64,000 bases of DNA from Schauerella aestuarii (GTDB lineage: Bacteria; Pseudomonadota; Gammaproteobacteria; Burkholderiales; Burkholderiaceae_B). The stretch lies in assembly GCF_009866805.1 (NCBI RefSeq), contig NZ_SIZW01000043.1, positions 186,001-250,000 on the forward strand. Direction: 5' to 3'. A program made the translations under genes and the position numbers. Under the pieces are notes generated by a model. The model had not been told where the DNA came from, searched no databases, and saw only the letters and a list, made by a program, of their open reading frames with translations. How positions within the stretch are numbered: position 1 is the stretch's first letter; every line of letters starts with the position of its first letter. Shown here one piece after another: positions 25,492-33,637 of this stretch.

Positions 25492-26743
25492 AATCAATCG
25501 GCCAGACACAATGAACTACGACGACTTCCATCGGACGGCGCTATCGAGCCGCCGCACGCGTATCAGCCTCGGGCTTGCCGCCCTGGCGACTGCACTCACC
25601 CTCACCATTTCGGGCTGCTCCAAGGGCGAAGCGGCTGCCGCCGCACCGCCGCCGCCCCAAGTCAGCGTGGCGGTCGTCACCGAAGCGCCCGTTACACAAT
25701 GGGACGATTTCAATGGACGTGTGGAAGCGGTGGACCGCGTTGCGTTGCGTCCACGCGTCAGCGGCTATATCGAGAAGGTGAATTTCCGCGAAGGCCAGGA
25801 GGTCAAACGCGGCGATGTGCTTTTCGTGATAGATGCCCGCCGTTATCAGGCCGCGTTGGCCGGTGCGCAGGCCGATCTGGCCCGCGCCCGCACCACCGCG
25901 CAATTGCGCACCACTGAAGCGGCGCGTTCGCAAAAGCTGGCTGCCATCCAGGCCGCGTCGACCGAAGAACTCGATCAACGCCGCGCCGCTGCCGCGCAAT
26001 CGCGTGCCGATGTGCTGGCCGCGCAAGCTGCCGTCGACACTGCCGAACTGAATATGTCGTTCACGCAGGTACGCGCGCCGATTTCGGGCCGCGCGGGACG
26101 TGCCCTCATCACCGAAGGCAACCTGGTGAATGCCGATGGCGACAGCGTGCTCACCACGCTCGTCTCGCTGGATAAAGTACACGTGCACTTCGATGCCGAT
26201 GAACGCAGCTATCTGCGTTACTCGGCCCTGGCCCGCGAGGGCGGCCGCCCGAGTGAGCAGCAGGAGGGCGTGCCGGTGCGCGTCGGACTCTTGGGCGAAG
26301 ACGGCTACCCGCATAACGGCATCGCCGATTTCGTCGACAACAGTGTCGATCGTGCAACCGGCACCATCCGCGTGCGCGCCACGCTGGACAATGCCGATCG
26401 GGCCTTGACGCCCGGCCTGTATGCCCGCGTTCGACTGCAAGGCGAGCGCAAGGAGCGTGCGATCGTGATCGACGACAAGGCTGTGATGACGGATCAGGAC
26501 CGCAAGTTCGTGTTTGTGGTGGATGCCAAGGGCACGGCGCAGCGCAAGGATGTGCAGCTCGGCCGCGTGGAGGATGGTCAGCGCGTGGTGCGCGCAGGCC
26601 TCACGCCCGGTGACCGTGTGATCGTCAATGGCACGCAGAAAGTGATGATGCCCGGCATGCCCGTGGCCGCCACGGAAGTGCCGGCGCGTAACGCCGAGGG
26701 TGGCCGCTCGGTCGCTCAAGCTGCAGGAGCGGTCACGCCATGA
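25487..26743 (+). CDS. RND efflux periplasmic adaptor lipoprotein (MexE-like)
   Basis: The product is 418 residues. A lipobox TISGC precedes a mature N-terminus with poly-Ala/Pro. The membrane-fusion domains in order are a lipoyl half (RVSGYIEKVNFREGQEVKRG), an alpha-hairpin rich in Ala/Arg/Gln (about residues 115-180), the second lipoyl half (LNMSFTQVRAPISGRAG) and the beta-barrel. It bridges the RND pump to the outer-membrane channel. ATG 25487 overlaps the candidate operator; ATG 25511 is an equally possible start and neither has a clear ribosome site. It overlaps the pump gene by 4 bases. Confidence 0.93.
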   Translation: MKINRPDTMNYDDFHRTALSSRRTRISLGLAALATALTLTISGCSKGEAAAAAPPPPQVSVAVVTEAPVTQWDDFNGRVEAVDRVALRPRVSGYIEKVNFREGQEVKRGDVLFVIDARRYQAALAGAQADLARARTTAQLRTTEAARSQKLAAIQAASTEELDQRRAAAAQSRADVLAAQAAVDTAELNMSFTQVRAPISGRAGRALITEGNLVNADGDSVLTTLVSLDKVHVHFDADERSYLRYSALAREGGRPSEQQEGVPVRVGLLGEDGYPHNGIADFVDNSVDRATGTIRVRATLDNADRALTPGLYARVRLQGERKERAIVIDDKAVMTDQDRKFVFVVDAKGTAQRKDVQLGRVEDGQRVVRAGLTPGDRVIVNGTQKVMMPGMPVAATEVPARNAEGGRSVAQAAGAVTP

Positions 26744-29700
26744 ACTTCGCCCGATTCTTTGTCGACCGGCCGATTTTCGCGGCAGTGTTGTCGATCATCA
26801 TTTTCGTGGTCGGCCTGATCGCCATCCCGTTGCTGCCGATCAGCGAGTACCCCGATGTGGTGCCGCCCAGCGTGCAGGTGCGCGCCACGTTCCCCGGCGC
26901 CAACCCGCGTGAAATCGCCGACACCGTGGCCGCCCCGCTGGAAGAAGCGATCACCGGCGTCGAGGACATGCTTTATATGAAGTCCGTGGCCGGCGCCGAT
27001 GGCGTGCTCGCGCTGACGGTGACGTTCCGTCCGGGCACCGATCCCGACGATGCCCAGGTGAAGGTGCAGAACCGCGTCGCGCAAGCCGAAGCGCGTCTGC
27101 CCGAAGCGGTGCGCCGCCAGGGTGTGGTCACGGCCAAGCAGTCGCCCAACATCACGATGGTGGTGCACTTGCGTGCGCCCGATGGGCGTTATGACGCGCT
27201 GTATCTGCGCAACTATGCGGTGCTCCATGTGCGCGACGAGCTGGCGCGTTTGCGCGGCGTGGGCGATGCCCGCCTGTTCGGGTCGGGCGACTACTCGATG
27301 CGCCTGTGGCTCGATCCCAACAAGATTGCCAATCTGGGCATGACGGCCGGTGAAGTCATTGCCGCCGTGCGTGAACAGAACGTGCAGGTGTCGGCCGGTC
27401 AATTAGGGGCGCCACCCAATCCCAATCGCAGCGATTTCCTGCTGCCGATCAATGCCCAAGGCCGTCTGGTCACGGAAGACGAATTCGCCAATATCGTGGT
27501 GAAAACCGGATCGCAAGGTCAGGTCACGCGATTGGGCGATGTGGCGCGTATCGAGTTGGGTGCGGCCGATTATGCGCTGCGGGCCTACCTGGACAACGAG
27601 CAGGCAGTGGCGATTCCGATTTTCGAATCGCCGGGTGCCAATGCCATCGATGTGTCCGATCAAGTGCGCGCCAAGATGGGCGAACTCGCGCAACGTTTCC
27701 CCGAGGGCATCACCTGGGACGTGGTGTACGACCCCACCATCTTTGTGCGCGACTCGATCAAGTCCGTCATCACCACGCTGGGCGAAGCCGTGCTGCTGGT
27801 CGTGCTGGTGGTGATTCTGTTCCTGCAAACCTGGCGCGCGTCGATCATTCCGTTGATCGCGGTGCCGGTGTCGGTGGTGGGCACGTTCGCGGTATTGCTG
27901 GCGCTGGGCTTCTCGATCAACACGTTGACGTTGTTCGGCTTGGTGCTGGCGATCGGGATTGTGGTGGACGATGCCATCGTGGTGGTGGAGAACGTCGAGC
28001 GCAACATCGAAGAGGGGCTCGCGCCGCTGGCGGCCGCCCATCAGGCGATGCGGGAAGTAAGTGGGCCGATCGTGGCCATTGCGCTGGTGCTGTGCGCGGT
28101 GTTTGTGCCGATGGCGTTCCTGTCCGGCGTGACCGGGCAGTTCTACAAGCAGTTTGCCGTCACCATCGCGATCTCGACCGTGATCTCGGCCATCAACTCG
28201 TTGACGCTGTCGCCGGCGCTCGCCGCGTTGCTTCTCAAGTCGCACGATGCCAAGCCCGACTTCCTCACCCGCGGCATCAACCGCTCGATGGGCTGGCTCT
28301 TCCGGCCGTTCAACCGCTGGTTCCAGCGCGGCTCGGATGCCTATCGTGGCGGCGTGGCTCGCACGCTGGGCAAGCGCGGCGCGGTGTTTGCCGTGTACAT
28401 CGTGTTGCTCGTGGCAACCGGTGTGATGTTCAAGGTGGTGCCGGGTGGCTTCATTCCCACGCAAGACAAGCTGTATGTGATCGGTGCTGTGAAGATGCCG
28501 GATGGGGCATCGATCGAACGCACGGACGAGACGCTCAAGCGCATCAGCGAGATCGCGCTGAAGACGGAAGGCGTGGCCAAGGCCGTGAGCTTCCCGGGCT
28601 TCAACGTGCTGCAGCAAACCAATACGTCCAATAGCGGCGTGGTGTTTTTTACGCTCAAACCGTTCTCGGAACGTACCCGCACGGCGCAGGAAATCGCCAA
28701 TGAACTGAACGTGAAGTTCTCGAGCATTCAGGAAGGTCTGGCATTCGCCATCATGCCGCCGGCCATCATGGGCCTGGGCACGGGATCCGGCTATTCGCTG
28801 TACATCCAGGATCGCGGCGCGGCAGGTTATGCCGCCCTGAACAACGCGATGCAGGGCATGGCGGGCACACTGGTGCAACAACCGGGCTTTCAGTTCCCGA
28901 TCAGCTCGTACCAGGCCAACGTGCCGCAGCTGGATGCCGAGGTCGACCGTACGAAGGCCAAGGCGCAAGGCGTGGCCGTGACGGATCTGTTTGAATCGCT
29001 GCAGGTGTATCTGGGCTCGACCTATGTGAATGACTTCACGCGATTCGGCCGCACGTTCCGGGTGATGGCGCAAGCCGATGCGCCGTATCGTCAGTCGATC
29101 GAAGACATCACGAATCTGCGCACCCGCAACGATCGCGGCGACATGGTGCCGATCGGCAGCGTGGTCAACATCCGCGAGAGCTACGGTCCCGATCCCGTCA
29201 TTCGGTATAACGGTTATCCGTCCGCCGATCTGATCGGCGAGGCCGATCCGCGCATGGTGTCGTCGTCCGAAGCGCTGCAGACGGTGCAGGCCGTGGCCGA
29301 CAAGGTGCTGCCGTCCGGCATGCATCTGGAATGGACCGACCTGAGCTATCAGCAGGTCACGCAAGGCAACGCGGCGATGATCGTGTTCCCCTTGGCGGTG
29401 CTGCTGGTATTCCTGGTGCTCGCAGCCTTGTACGAAAGCTGGACGTTGCCGCTCGCTGTGATCCTGATCGTGCCGATGTGCTTGTTGTCGGCCATGGTGG
29501 GCGTGTGGTTGTCGGGAGGCGACAACAACATCTTCGTGCAGATCGGGTTGGTGGTACTGATCGGCCTGGCTTGCAAGAACGCCATTCTGATCGTGGAGTT
29601 CGCCCGCGAACTCGAAGAGAAAGGCATGAGCACGATCGACGCCGCACTGCAAGCGTGCCGCCTGCGTCTGCGTCCGATCATCATGACCTCCATCGCCTTC

Positions 29701-29913
29701 ATCGCCGGCGTGGTGCCGCTGATGGTGGGTCATGGCGCCGGCTTCGAAGTGCGCCGCGCCATGGGCGTGACCGTGTTCGCCGGCATGCTGGGCGTGACGC
29801 TGTTCGGCCTGGTCTTGACCCCGGTCTTTTATGTCGCGTTGCGACGCCTGGCTACCCGCGGCGAACGCCGTGCCGCGGCCCAGCTCGCCACGCAGGAGAA
29901 TTCGCATGTTTGA
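26740..29913 (+). CDS. RND multidrug efflux pump (MexF/BpeF-like)
   Basis: The product is 1057 residues, normal for the hydrophobe/amphiphile efflux family. It has the N-terminal MNFARFFVDRPIFAAVL, PGANPREIADTVAAPLE in the porter domain, and the proton-relay aspartates in IGIVVDDAIVVVENVE. TM12-side helices and a second porter repeat follow. Resemblance to MexF over the first 400 residues is close by eye. It exports drugs using the proton gradient, together with the adaptor and channel encoded on either side. MexF is classically controlled by a LysR regulator; here a TetR gene is adjacent instead. Confidence 0.95.
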   Translation: MNFARFFVDRPIFAAVLSIIIFVVGLIAIPLLPISEYPDVVPPSVQVRATFPGANPREIADTVAAPLEEAITGVEDMLYMKSVAGADGVLALTVTFRPGTDPDDAQVKVQNRVAQAEARLPEAVRRQGVVTAKQSPNITMVVHLRAPDGRYDALYLRNYAVLHVRDELARLRGVGDARLFGSGDYSMRLWLDPNKIANLGMTAGEVIAAVREQNVQVSAGQLGAPPNPNRSDFLLPINAQGRLVTEDEFANIVVKTGSQGQVTRLGDVARIELGAADYALRAYLDNEQAVAIPIFESPGANAIDVSDQVRAKMGELAQRFPEGITWDVVYDPTIFVRDSIKSVITTLGEAVLLVVLVVILFLQTWRASIIPLIAVPVSVVGTFAVLLALGFSINTLTLFGLVLAIGIVVDDAIVVVENVERNIEEGLAPLAAAHQAMREVSGPIVAIALVLCAVFVPMAFLSGVTGQFYKQFAVTIAISTVISAINSLTLSPALAALLLKSHDAKPDFLTRGINRSMGWLFRPFNRWFQRGSDAYRGGVARTLGKRGAVFAVYIVLLVATGVMFKVVPGGFIPTQDKLYVIGAVKMPDGASIERTDETLKRISEIALKTEGVAKAVSFPGFNVLQQTNTSNSGVVFFTLKPFSERTRTAQEIANELNVKFSSIQEGLAFAIMPPAIMGLGTGSGYSLYIQDRGAAGYAALNNAMQGMAGTLVQQPGFQFPISSYQANVPQLDAEVDRTKAKAQGVAVTDLFESLQVYLGSTYVNDFTRFGRTFRVMAQADAPYRQSIEDITNLRTRNDRGDMVPIGSVVNIRESYGPDPVIRYNGYPSADLIGEADPRMVSSSEALQTVQAVADKVLPSGMHLEWTDLSYQQVTQGNAAMIVFPLAVLLVFLVLAALYESWTLPLAVILIVPMCLLSAMVGVWLSGGDNNIFVQIGLVVLIGLACKNAILIVEFARELEEKGMSTIDAALQACRLRLRPIIMTSIAFIAGVVPLMVGHGAGFEVRRAMGVTVFAGMLGVTLFGLVLTPVFYVALRRLATRGERRAAAQLATQENSHV

Positions 29914-31390
29914 TCGTGTCTTCCGTTCATTCGGCGCGCTGACGCTCATGTCGCTCTTGGCGGCATGCGCGGTGGGCCCCGATTTCACGGCCCCGAAGGC
30001 GCCGCACTCCGATGCCTACGTGCGGCAATCGGCGGCTGAGCAAAACGAGCCGCCACCCGCGCCCGACCTCGCGTTCTGGCGCGATCTCGGCGATCCTCAA
30101 CTCACGCAGCTGGTCGACGCGGCATTGGCGGCCAATCACGATATCCGCATTGCCCTGTCGCGCTTCGACGAAGCCAATGCGTTGCTGGGCGCATCGAAGT
30201 TCGATCGCTATCCCACATTGAGCGCGACGGCCGATGCGCAAACGGGGCGTTCGAGCGCCTCCCAATTGCCGGGCGTGCCGCGTTCGCAGCGTGACGGCGA
30301 ATTATTCGACACCCGTCTCTCGGCCATCTGGGAACTCGATTTCTTCGGCCGGGTGCGCCGCAGTATCGAGTCGCAGCGCGCGGAGACGGAAGCGTCGGCC
30401 AGCGATCTGGCAGCCGTGCAGGTCGGCATCGTGGCCGAACTTGCCGACGCCTACTTTCAGATGCGCGGCGTGCAAGCGCAACTGCTGGTGGCGCGCAACA
30501 ACGCGTCCAATCAACGCGATACGCTGCGCCTGATCGACGCCTTGCTGCAGAACGGCCGCGGCACGGCGTTCGATAGCGACCGTACACAAGCGCAATTGGC
30601 GCTCACCGAAGCGCGTATTCCGCCGCTCGAAGCGCAGGCCGCCGTGCTGGCGCATCGCATCGCGGTGCTGACCGGTCAAACGCCTGAGTCGCTGGCCGTG
30701 CAATTGGCGCAGTCGGCACCGCAGATCGCGTTGCCGGCATCCGTGAATGCCGGCGTGCCCGGCGATCTGCTGCGCCGGCGTCCCGACATCGCGGCTGCCG
30801 AACAGCGGTTGCACGGTGCGACGGCGCGCATCGGCGTGGCCACGGCGGATCTGTTCCCCCGCTTCACGCTGGGCGGGTTGATCGGTTCGCAAGCCTTGTC
30901 GGTCGGGGCGCTCTTTGGCCGAGACAGCGAAATTCGCGCGCTTACGCTGGGTATCGACGGCTCGTTTCTGGACGTCGGCCGGGTGCGTGCCCGGATTGCC
31001 GGCGCCAATGCGCAAGCGGCAGGGGCGATGGCCAGCTATGAGCAAACCGTCCTTCGGGCGATGGAAGAAACCGAGAATGCGTTGGTGCGCCTGGCACGGT
31101 CGCATGACGAGCGTGAGGCGCTGACGCGCGCCGCGCAGTCGAGCGAGCGCGCCGTGAACGTCGCGCGGGTGCAGTTCGACGCTGGCGCGATCGGCGTGCT
31201 CGACGTGTTGTCCGCTGAGCGCACCCGTCTGGACGCGGAGGATCTGTTGGTTCAAAGCCGTGCGCGCGAAGCCACGTCGCTGATTGCCCTGTACAAATCG
31301 CTGGCTGGCGGTTGGCCGCAGCAGTTGCCGGCAATGGCCTCGGCCGATGCGGTGACGGCGGCCAATGCGCCGAAGGTGTCTATCGATTGA
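29906..31390 (+). CDS. Outer-membrane efflux channel lipoprotein (OprM/NodT family)
   Basis: The product is 494 residues. A lipobox LLAAC lies at the end of the signal, followed by AVGPDFTAP, the usual mature start of OprM-type proteins. Two repeated helical hairpins follow (DAALAANHDIRIALSRFDEA; RRPDIAAAEQRLHGATARIG). It forms the TolC-like exit duct of the pump. AGGAG lies 8 bases upstream of ATG 29906, and it overlaps the pump gene by 8 bases. Confidence 0.94.
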   Translation: MFDRVFRSFGALTLMSLLAACAVGPDFTAPKAPHSDAYVRQSAAEQNEPPPAPDLAFWRDLGDPQLTQLVDAALAANHDIRIALSRFDEANALLGASKFDRYPTLSATADAQTGRSSASQLPGVPRSQRDGELFDTRLSAIWELDFFGRVRRSIESQRAETEASASDLAAVQVGIVAELADAYFQMRGVQAQLLVARNNASNQRDTLRLIDALLQNGRGTAFDSDRTQAQLALTEARIPPLEAQAAVLAHRIAVLTGQTPESLAVQLAQSAPQIALPASVNAGVPGDLLRRRPDIAAAEQRLHGATARIGVATADLFPRFTLGGLIGSQALSVGALFGRDSEIRALTLGIDGSFLDVGRVRARIAGANAQAAGAMASYEQTVLRAMEETENALVRLARSHDEREALTRAAQSSERAVNVARVQFDAGAIGVLDVLSAERTRLDAEDLLVQSRAREATSLIALYKSLAGGWPQQLPAMASADAVTAANAPKVSID

Positions 31391-31529
31391 CCGGTCGATG
31401 CAGATCGGCCGACTGATCGCAGTCGACCGAGGCATTGATCGTCAGACGATGAAGGGATGGTTGGATCGACGGATTGATTGACGCCTGCCGCGCGGGTTCG
31501 ATCGCCGCCTGCAATTTCTTGTATCGTTG
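31391..31529. other. Gap after the efflux operon
   Basis: Nothing protein-coding is seen in these 139 bases. The sequence contains several GATCG-rich imperfect dyads and ends at the terminator hairpin at 31530. Any promoter serving piuC must lie here or within the hairpin. Confidence 0.4.
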
Positions 31530-31571
31530 CCGGACCTTGGGCCTCAGTGGCTTGAAGGTCCGGTTTTTTTT
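31530..31571 (+). terminator. Intrinsic terminator directly upstream of piuC
   Basis: CCGGACCTT (31530-31538) and AAGGTCCGG (31555-31563) form a perfect 9-base stem, followed by eight T at 31564-31571. It would end the efflux operon mRNA. A second T-rich tract follows and runs into the piuC ribosome site, leaving only 27 bases to the piuC start. Confidence 0.88.
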
Positions 31572-31598
31572 GTCCGGTCTTTTTTTGGAAGCGAAACG

Positions 31599-32279
31599 AT
31601 GCTGCTGACGTTCCCCGATGTGTTGACGCCCGATGAATTGCGGGCTTGCGCGGCCGACTTATCGGCGGCCGTGTGGACGGATGGCCGCAGCACGGCGGGG
31701 GCGGGCGCGGTGGCCGCCAAGCGTAATGAACAATTGCCCGCCGACGATGCAACGGCGCAGCGGTGGGGCAATCTGGTATTGGACCGCCTGGGCGCGCATC
31801 CGGGCTTTCTCGCGGCCACGTTGCCCTTGAAAGTACTGCCGCCGATGTTCAATCGTTATGCCGGGGGGGGCACGTACGGCGAGCATGTGGACAACGCGAT
31901 TCGTGCACTGCCCGGCACCACGCATCGGGTGCGCACCGATATCTCGGCCACGCTGTTTCTGGCCGATCCCGCCAGCTACGATGGCGGCGAGCTCGACATC
32001 GTGGATACCTACGGCTCGCAGTCGATCAAGCTGCCTGCAGGGCATCTGGTGATTTATCCCGGCACGAGCGTGCATCGGGTACGGCCCGTCACACGCGGTG
32101 CGAGATTGGCGGCGGTGTTCTGGATCCAGAGCCTGGTCGCGGCTGACGGCCGGCGGCGGATGTTGTGGGACCTCGATCAAGCGGTGCAGTCGCTTACCGC
32201 CACGGATGCGGGCCATCCCGCGCTCGTCGGCCTCACCGGCGTTTATCACAACCTGCTGCGCGAATGGTCGCAAACATGA
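31599..32279 (+). CDS. piuC: PiuC/YbiX-type PKHD Fe(II)/2-oxoglutarate hydroxylase
   Basis: The product is 226 residues, the family length. It starts MLLTFPDVLTPDELRACA. The iron-binding facial triad can be read as His and Asp in YGEHVDNAI and a distal His in PGTSVHRVRPVTRG, whose Arg should bind 2-oxoglutarate. The family is linked to TonB siderophore receptors of the Fiu/PiuA type and is iron-repressed in other bacteria; its substrate is not settled. TGGAAG lies about 9 bases upstream of ATG 31599. It overlaps the next gene by ATGA. Confidence 0.92.
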   Translation: MLLTFPDVLTPDELRACAADLSAAVWTDGRSTAGAGAVAAKRNEQLPADDATAQRWGNLVLDRLGAHPGFLAATLPLKVLPPMFNRYAGGGTYGEHVDNAIRALPGTTHRVRTDISATLFLADPASYDGGELDIVDTYGSQSIKLPAGHLVIYPGTSVHRVRPVTRGARLAAVFWIQSLVAADGRRRMLWDLDQAVQSLTATDAGHPALVGLTGVYHNLLREWSQT

Positions 32280-33391
32280 ACAGCACGCCCGACGCTCCGC
32301 TCTCCCATATTCCGCGTTCCCTGGTGTCGGCGGCGGATTATGCCGCCGCCGCGCCGGCCCACCTGACCGAGCAGGCCTGGGCCTACTTTTCAGGCGGCGC
32401 GGGCGACGAGTCGACGCTGCGCCACAATCGGGAGGCGCTCGATGCGCTGCGGCTGCAGAATCGCGTGCTGTCGAGGCTGGAGGGTGCAAGCACCAAATGC
32501 ACGCTGTTCGGCGTGCCTTACGCGCATCCCATTTTGATTGCACCCGTGGCGTATCAACGTCTGGCGCATCCCGAGGGCGAGGTGGCGATGGCCACAGGCG
32601 CATCTGCCGTGGGGGCGGGCATGGTGATCAGCACGCAAGCCAGCATGCTTCTGGAGGATGTGGCGGCGGCCACGCAAGTGCCGTCGTGGTTTCAACTGTA
32701 TATGCAGCCGGATCGCGACCACACTCGCCAATTGCTCGCGCGTGCCAGGCAAGCCGGTTGTGCCGCGATCGTCGTCACGGTCGATGCACCGGTGAATGGC
32801 ATCCGGGCGCGTGAGCATCGGGCGGGCTTCGTCCTGCCGGCCGACGTCAGCGCGGTCAATCTGGTGGGTATGCAAACCCATGCCTCCTTTACCGCGCCGC
32901 TGGGCGCCAGCCCATTGTTCGGTTCCGGCTTGTTGACGGCGGCGCCGACGTGGCGCGATCTGGCGTGGCTGCGGCAGCAAACGGATCTGCCCTTGCTGGT
33001 CAAGGGCGTGACGGCCGCCGACGATGCGCGGCGCGCGATCGAGGCGGGGGTGGACGGTATCGTGGTGTCGAATCACGGCGGGCGCACGCTGGATGGTCAG
33101 CCCGGCAGCGCGTCGCAACTGCCCGCAGTGGCGAAGGTGGCGGCAGGGCAAGTGAAAATTCTGGTCGATGGCGGCGTTCAGCGCGGCACCGATGTGTTGA
33201 AGATGTTGGCGTTGGGCGCCGATGCCGTGCTGGTCGGACGTCCGGCGGTGTATGCCTTGGCGGTGGCAGGTGCCTTGGGCGTGGCGCACGTGATGCATAT
33301 CCTGCGTGCCGAGCTGGAGACCGCCATGGCGTTGACGGGCTGCGCGACCTTGGCCGATGTGGGGCCGCATGTGTTGGCGCAAGCGCCATGA
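32276..33391 (+). CDS. FMN-dependent alpha-hydroxyacid oxidase (lactate oxidase/LldD-like)
   Basis: The product is 371 residues forming an FMN TIM barrel. Readable landmarks are WAYFSGGAGDE (active-site Tyr region), LIAPVAYQRL, STQASMLLEDV, the catalytic base region GIVVSNHGGRTLDGQPG, and phosphate-binding KILVDGGVQRGTDVLK with VLVGRPAVYAL. It should oxidise a 2-hydroxy acid such as lactate to the 2-oxo acid. The donor of electrons and the acceptor, oxygen or quinone, cannot be told from sequence. It is coupled to piuC by a 4-base overlap, an unusual place for such an enzyme. Confidence 0.88.
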   Translation: MNSTPDAPLSHIPRSLVSAADYAAAAPAHLTEQAWAYFSGGAGDESTLRHNREALDALRLQNRVLSRLEGASTKCTLFGVPYAHPILIAPVAYQRLAHPEGEVAMATGASAVGAGMVISTQASMLLEDVAAATQVPSWFQLYMQPDRDHTRQLLARARQAGCAAIVVTVDAPVNGIRAREHRAGFVLPADVSAVNLVGMQTHASFTAPLGASPLFGSGLLTAAPTWRDLAWLRQQTDLPLLVKGVTAADDARRAIEAGVDGIVVSNHGGRTLDGQPGSASQLPAVAKVAAGQVKILVDGGVQRGTDVLKMLALGADAVLVGRPAVYALAVAGALGVAHVMHILRAELETAMALTGCATLADVGPHVLAQAP

Positions 33392-33559
33392 CGGGATCAA
33401 TCTCCGTAAAAACCACCCTGCACAGCCGTACTGATCCGTCCCCAGCTTACAAAAAATAGGCTCTACGATCGTCATAAGTGACTGATATTTAAGCTGATCG
33501 TCAGGCTGTGAATTTTATGCGTCATGAATATGTTGTATTTGCAGCAATGTCTGTAAGTA

Positions 33560-33581
33560 GATAAGAATCAAACGCATTTTC
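33560..33581 (+). promoter_or_regulatory. Fur-like box 1 upstream of the TonB receptor
   Basis: GATAAGAATCAAACGCATTTTC begins like the Fur consensus GATAATGAT and has a CATTTTC right half. It lies about 75 bases before the receptor start in an AT-rich leader. Matched by eye. Confidence 0.45.
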
Positions 33582-33599
33582 GCTCCTAGAATTGCTCCC

Positions 33600-33620
33600 G
33601 ATAAGAACAATTCTCACTTC
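33600..33620 (+). promoter_or_regulatory. Fur-like box 2 upstream of the TonB receptor
   Basis: A second GATAAGAA motif, at 33600, runs into CAATTCTCA. With GAATTG at 33588-33593 it also forms a GAATTG/CAATTC dyad. It sits 18 bases before the GTG start, so bound repressor would cover the early transcribed region. Confidence 0.45.
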
Positions 33621-33637
33621 TTTTGGAGCAGCTTGCC

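Noticed and set aside
27403-29988. 861-codon minus-strand reading frame opposite the efflux pump gene
   Set aside because: His/Arg/Gln-rich with no recognisable domain; the sense frame is a complete RND pump.
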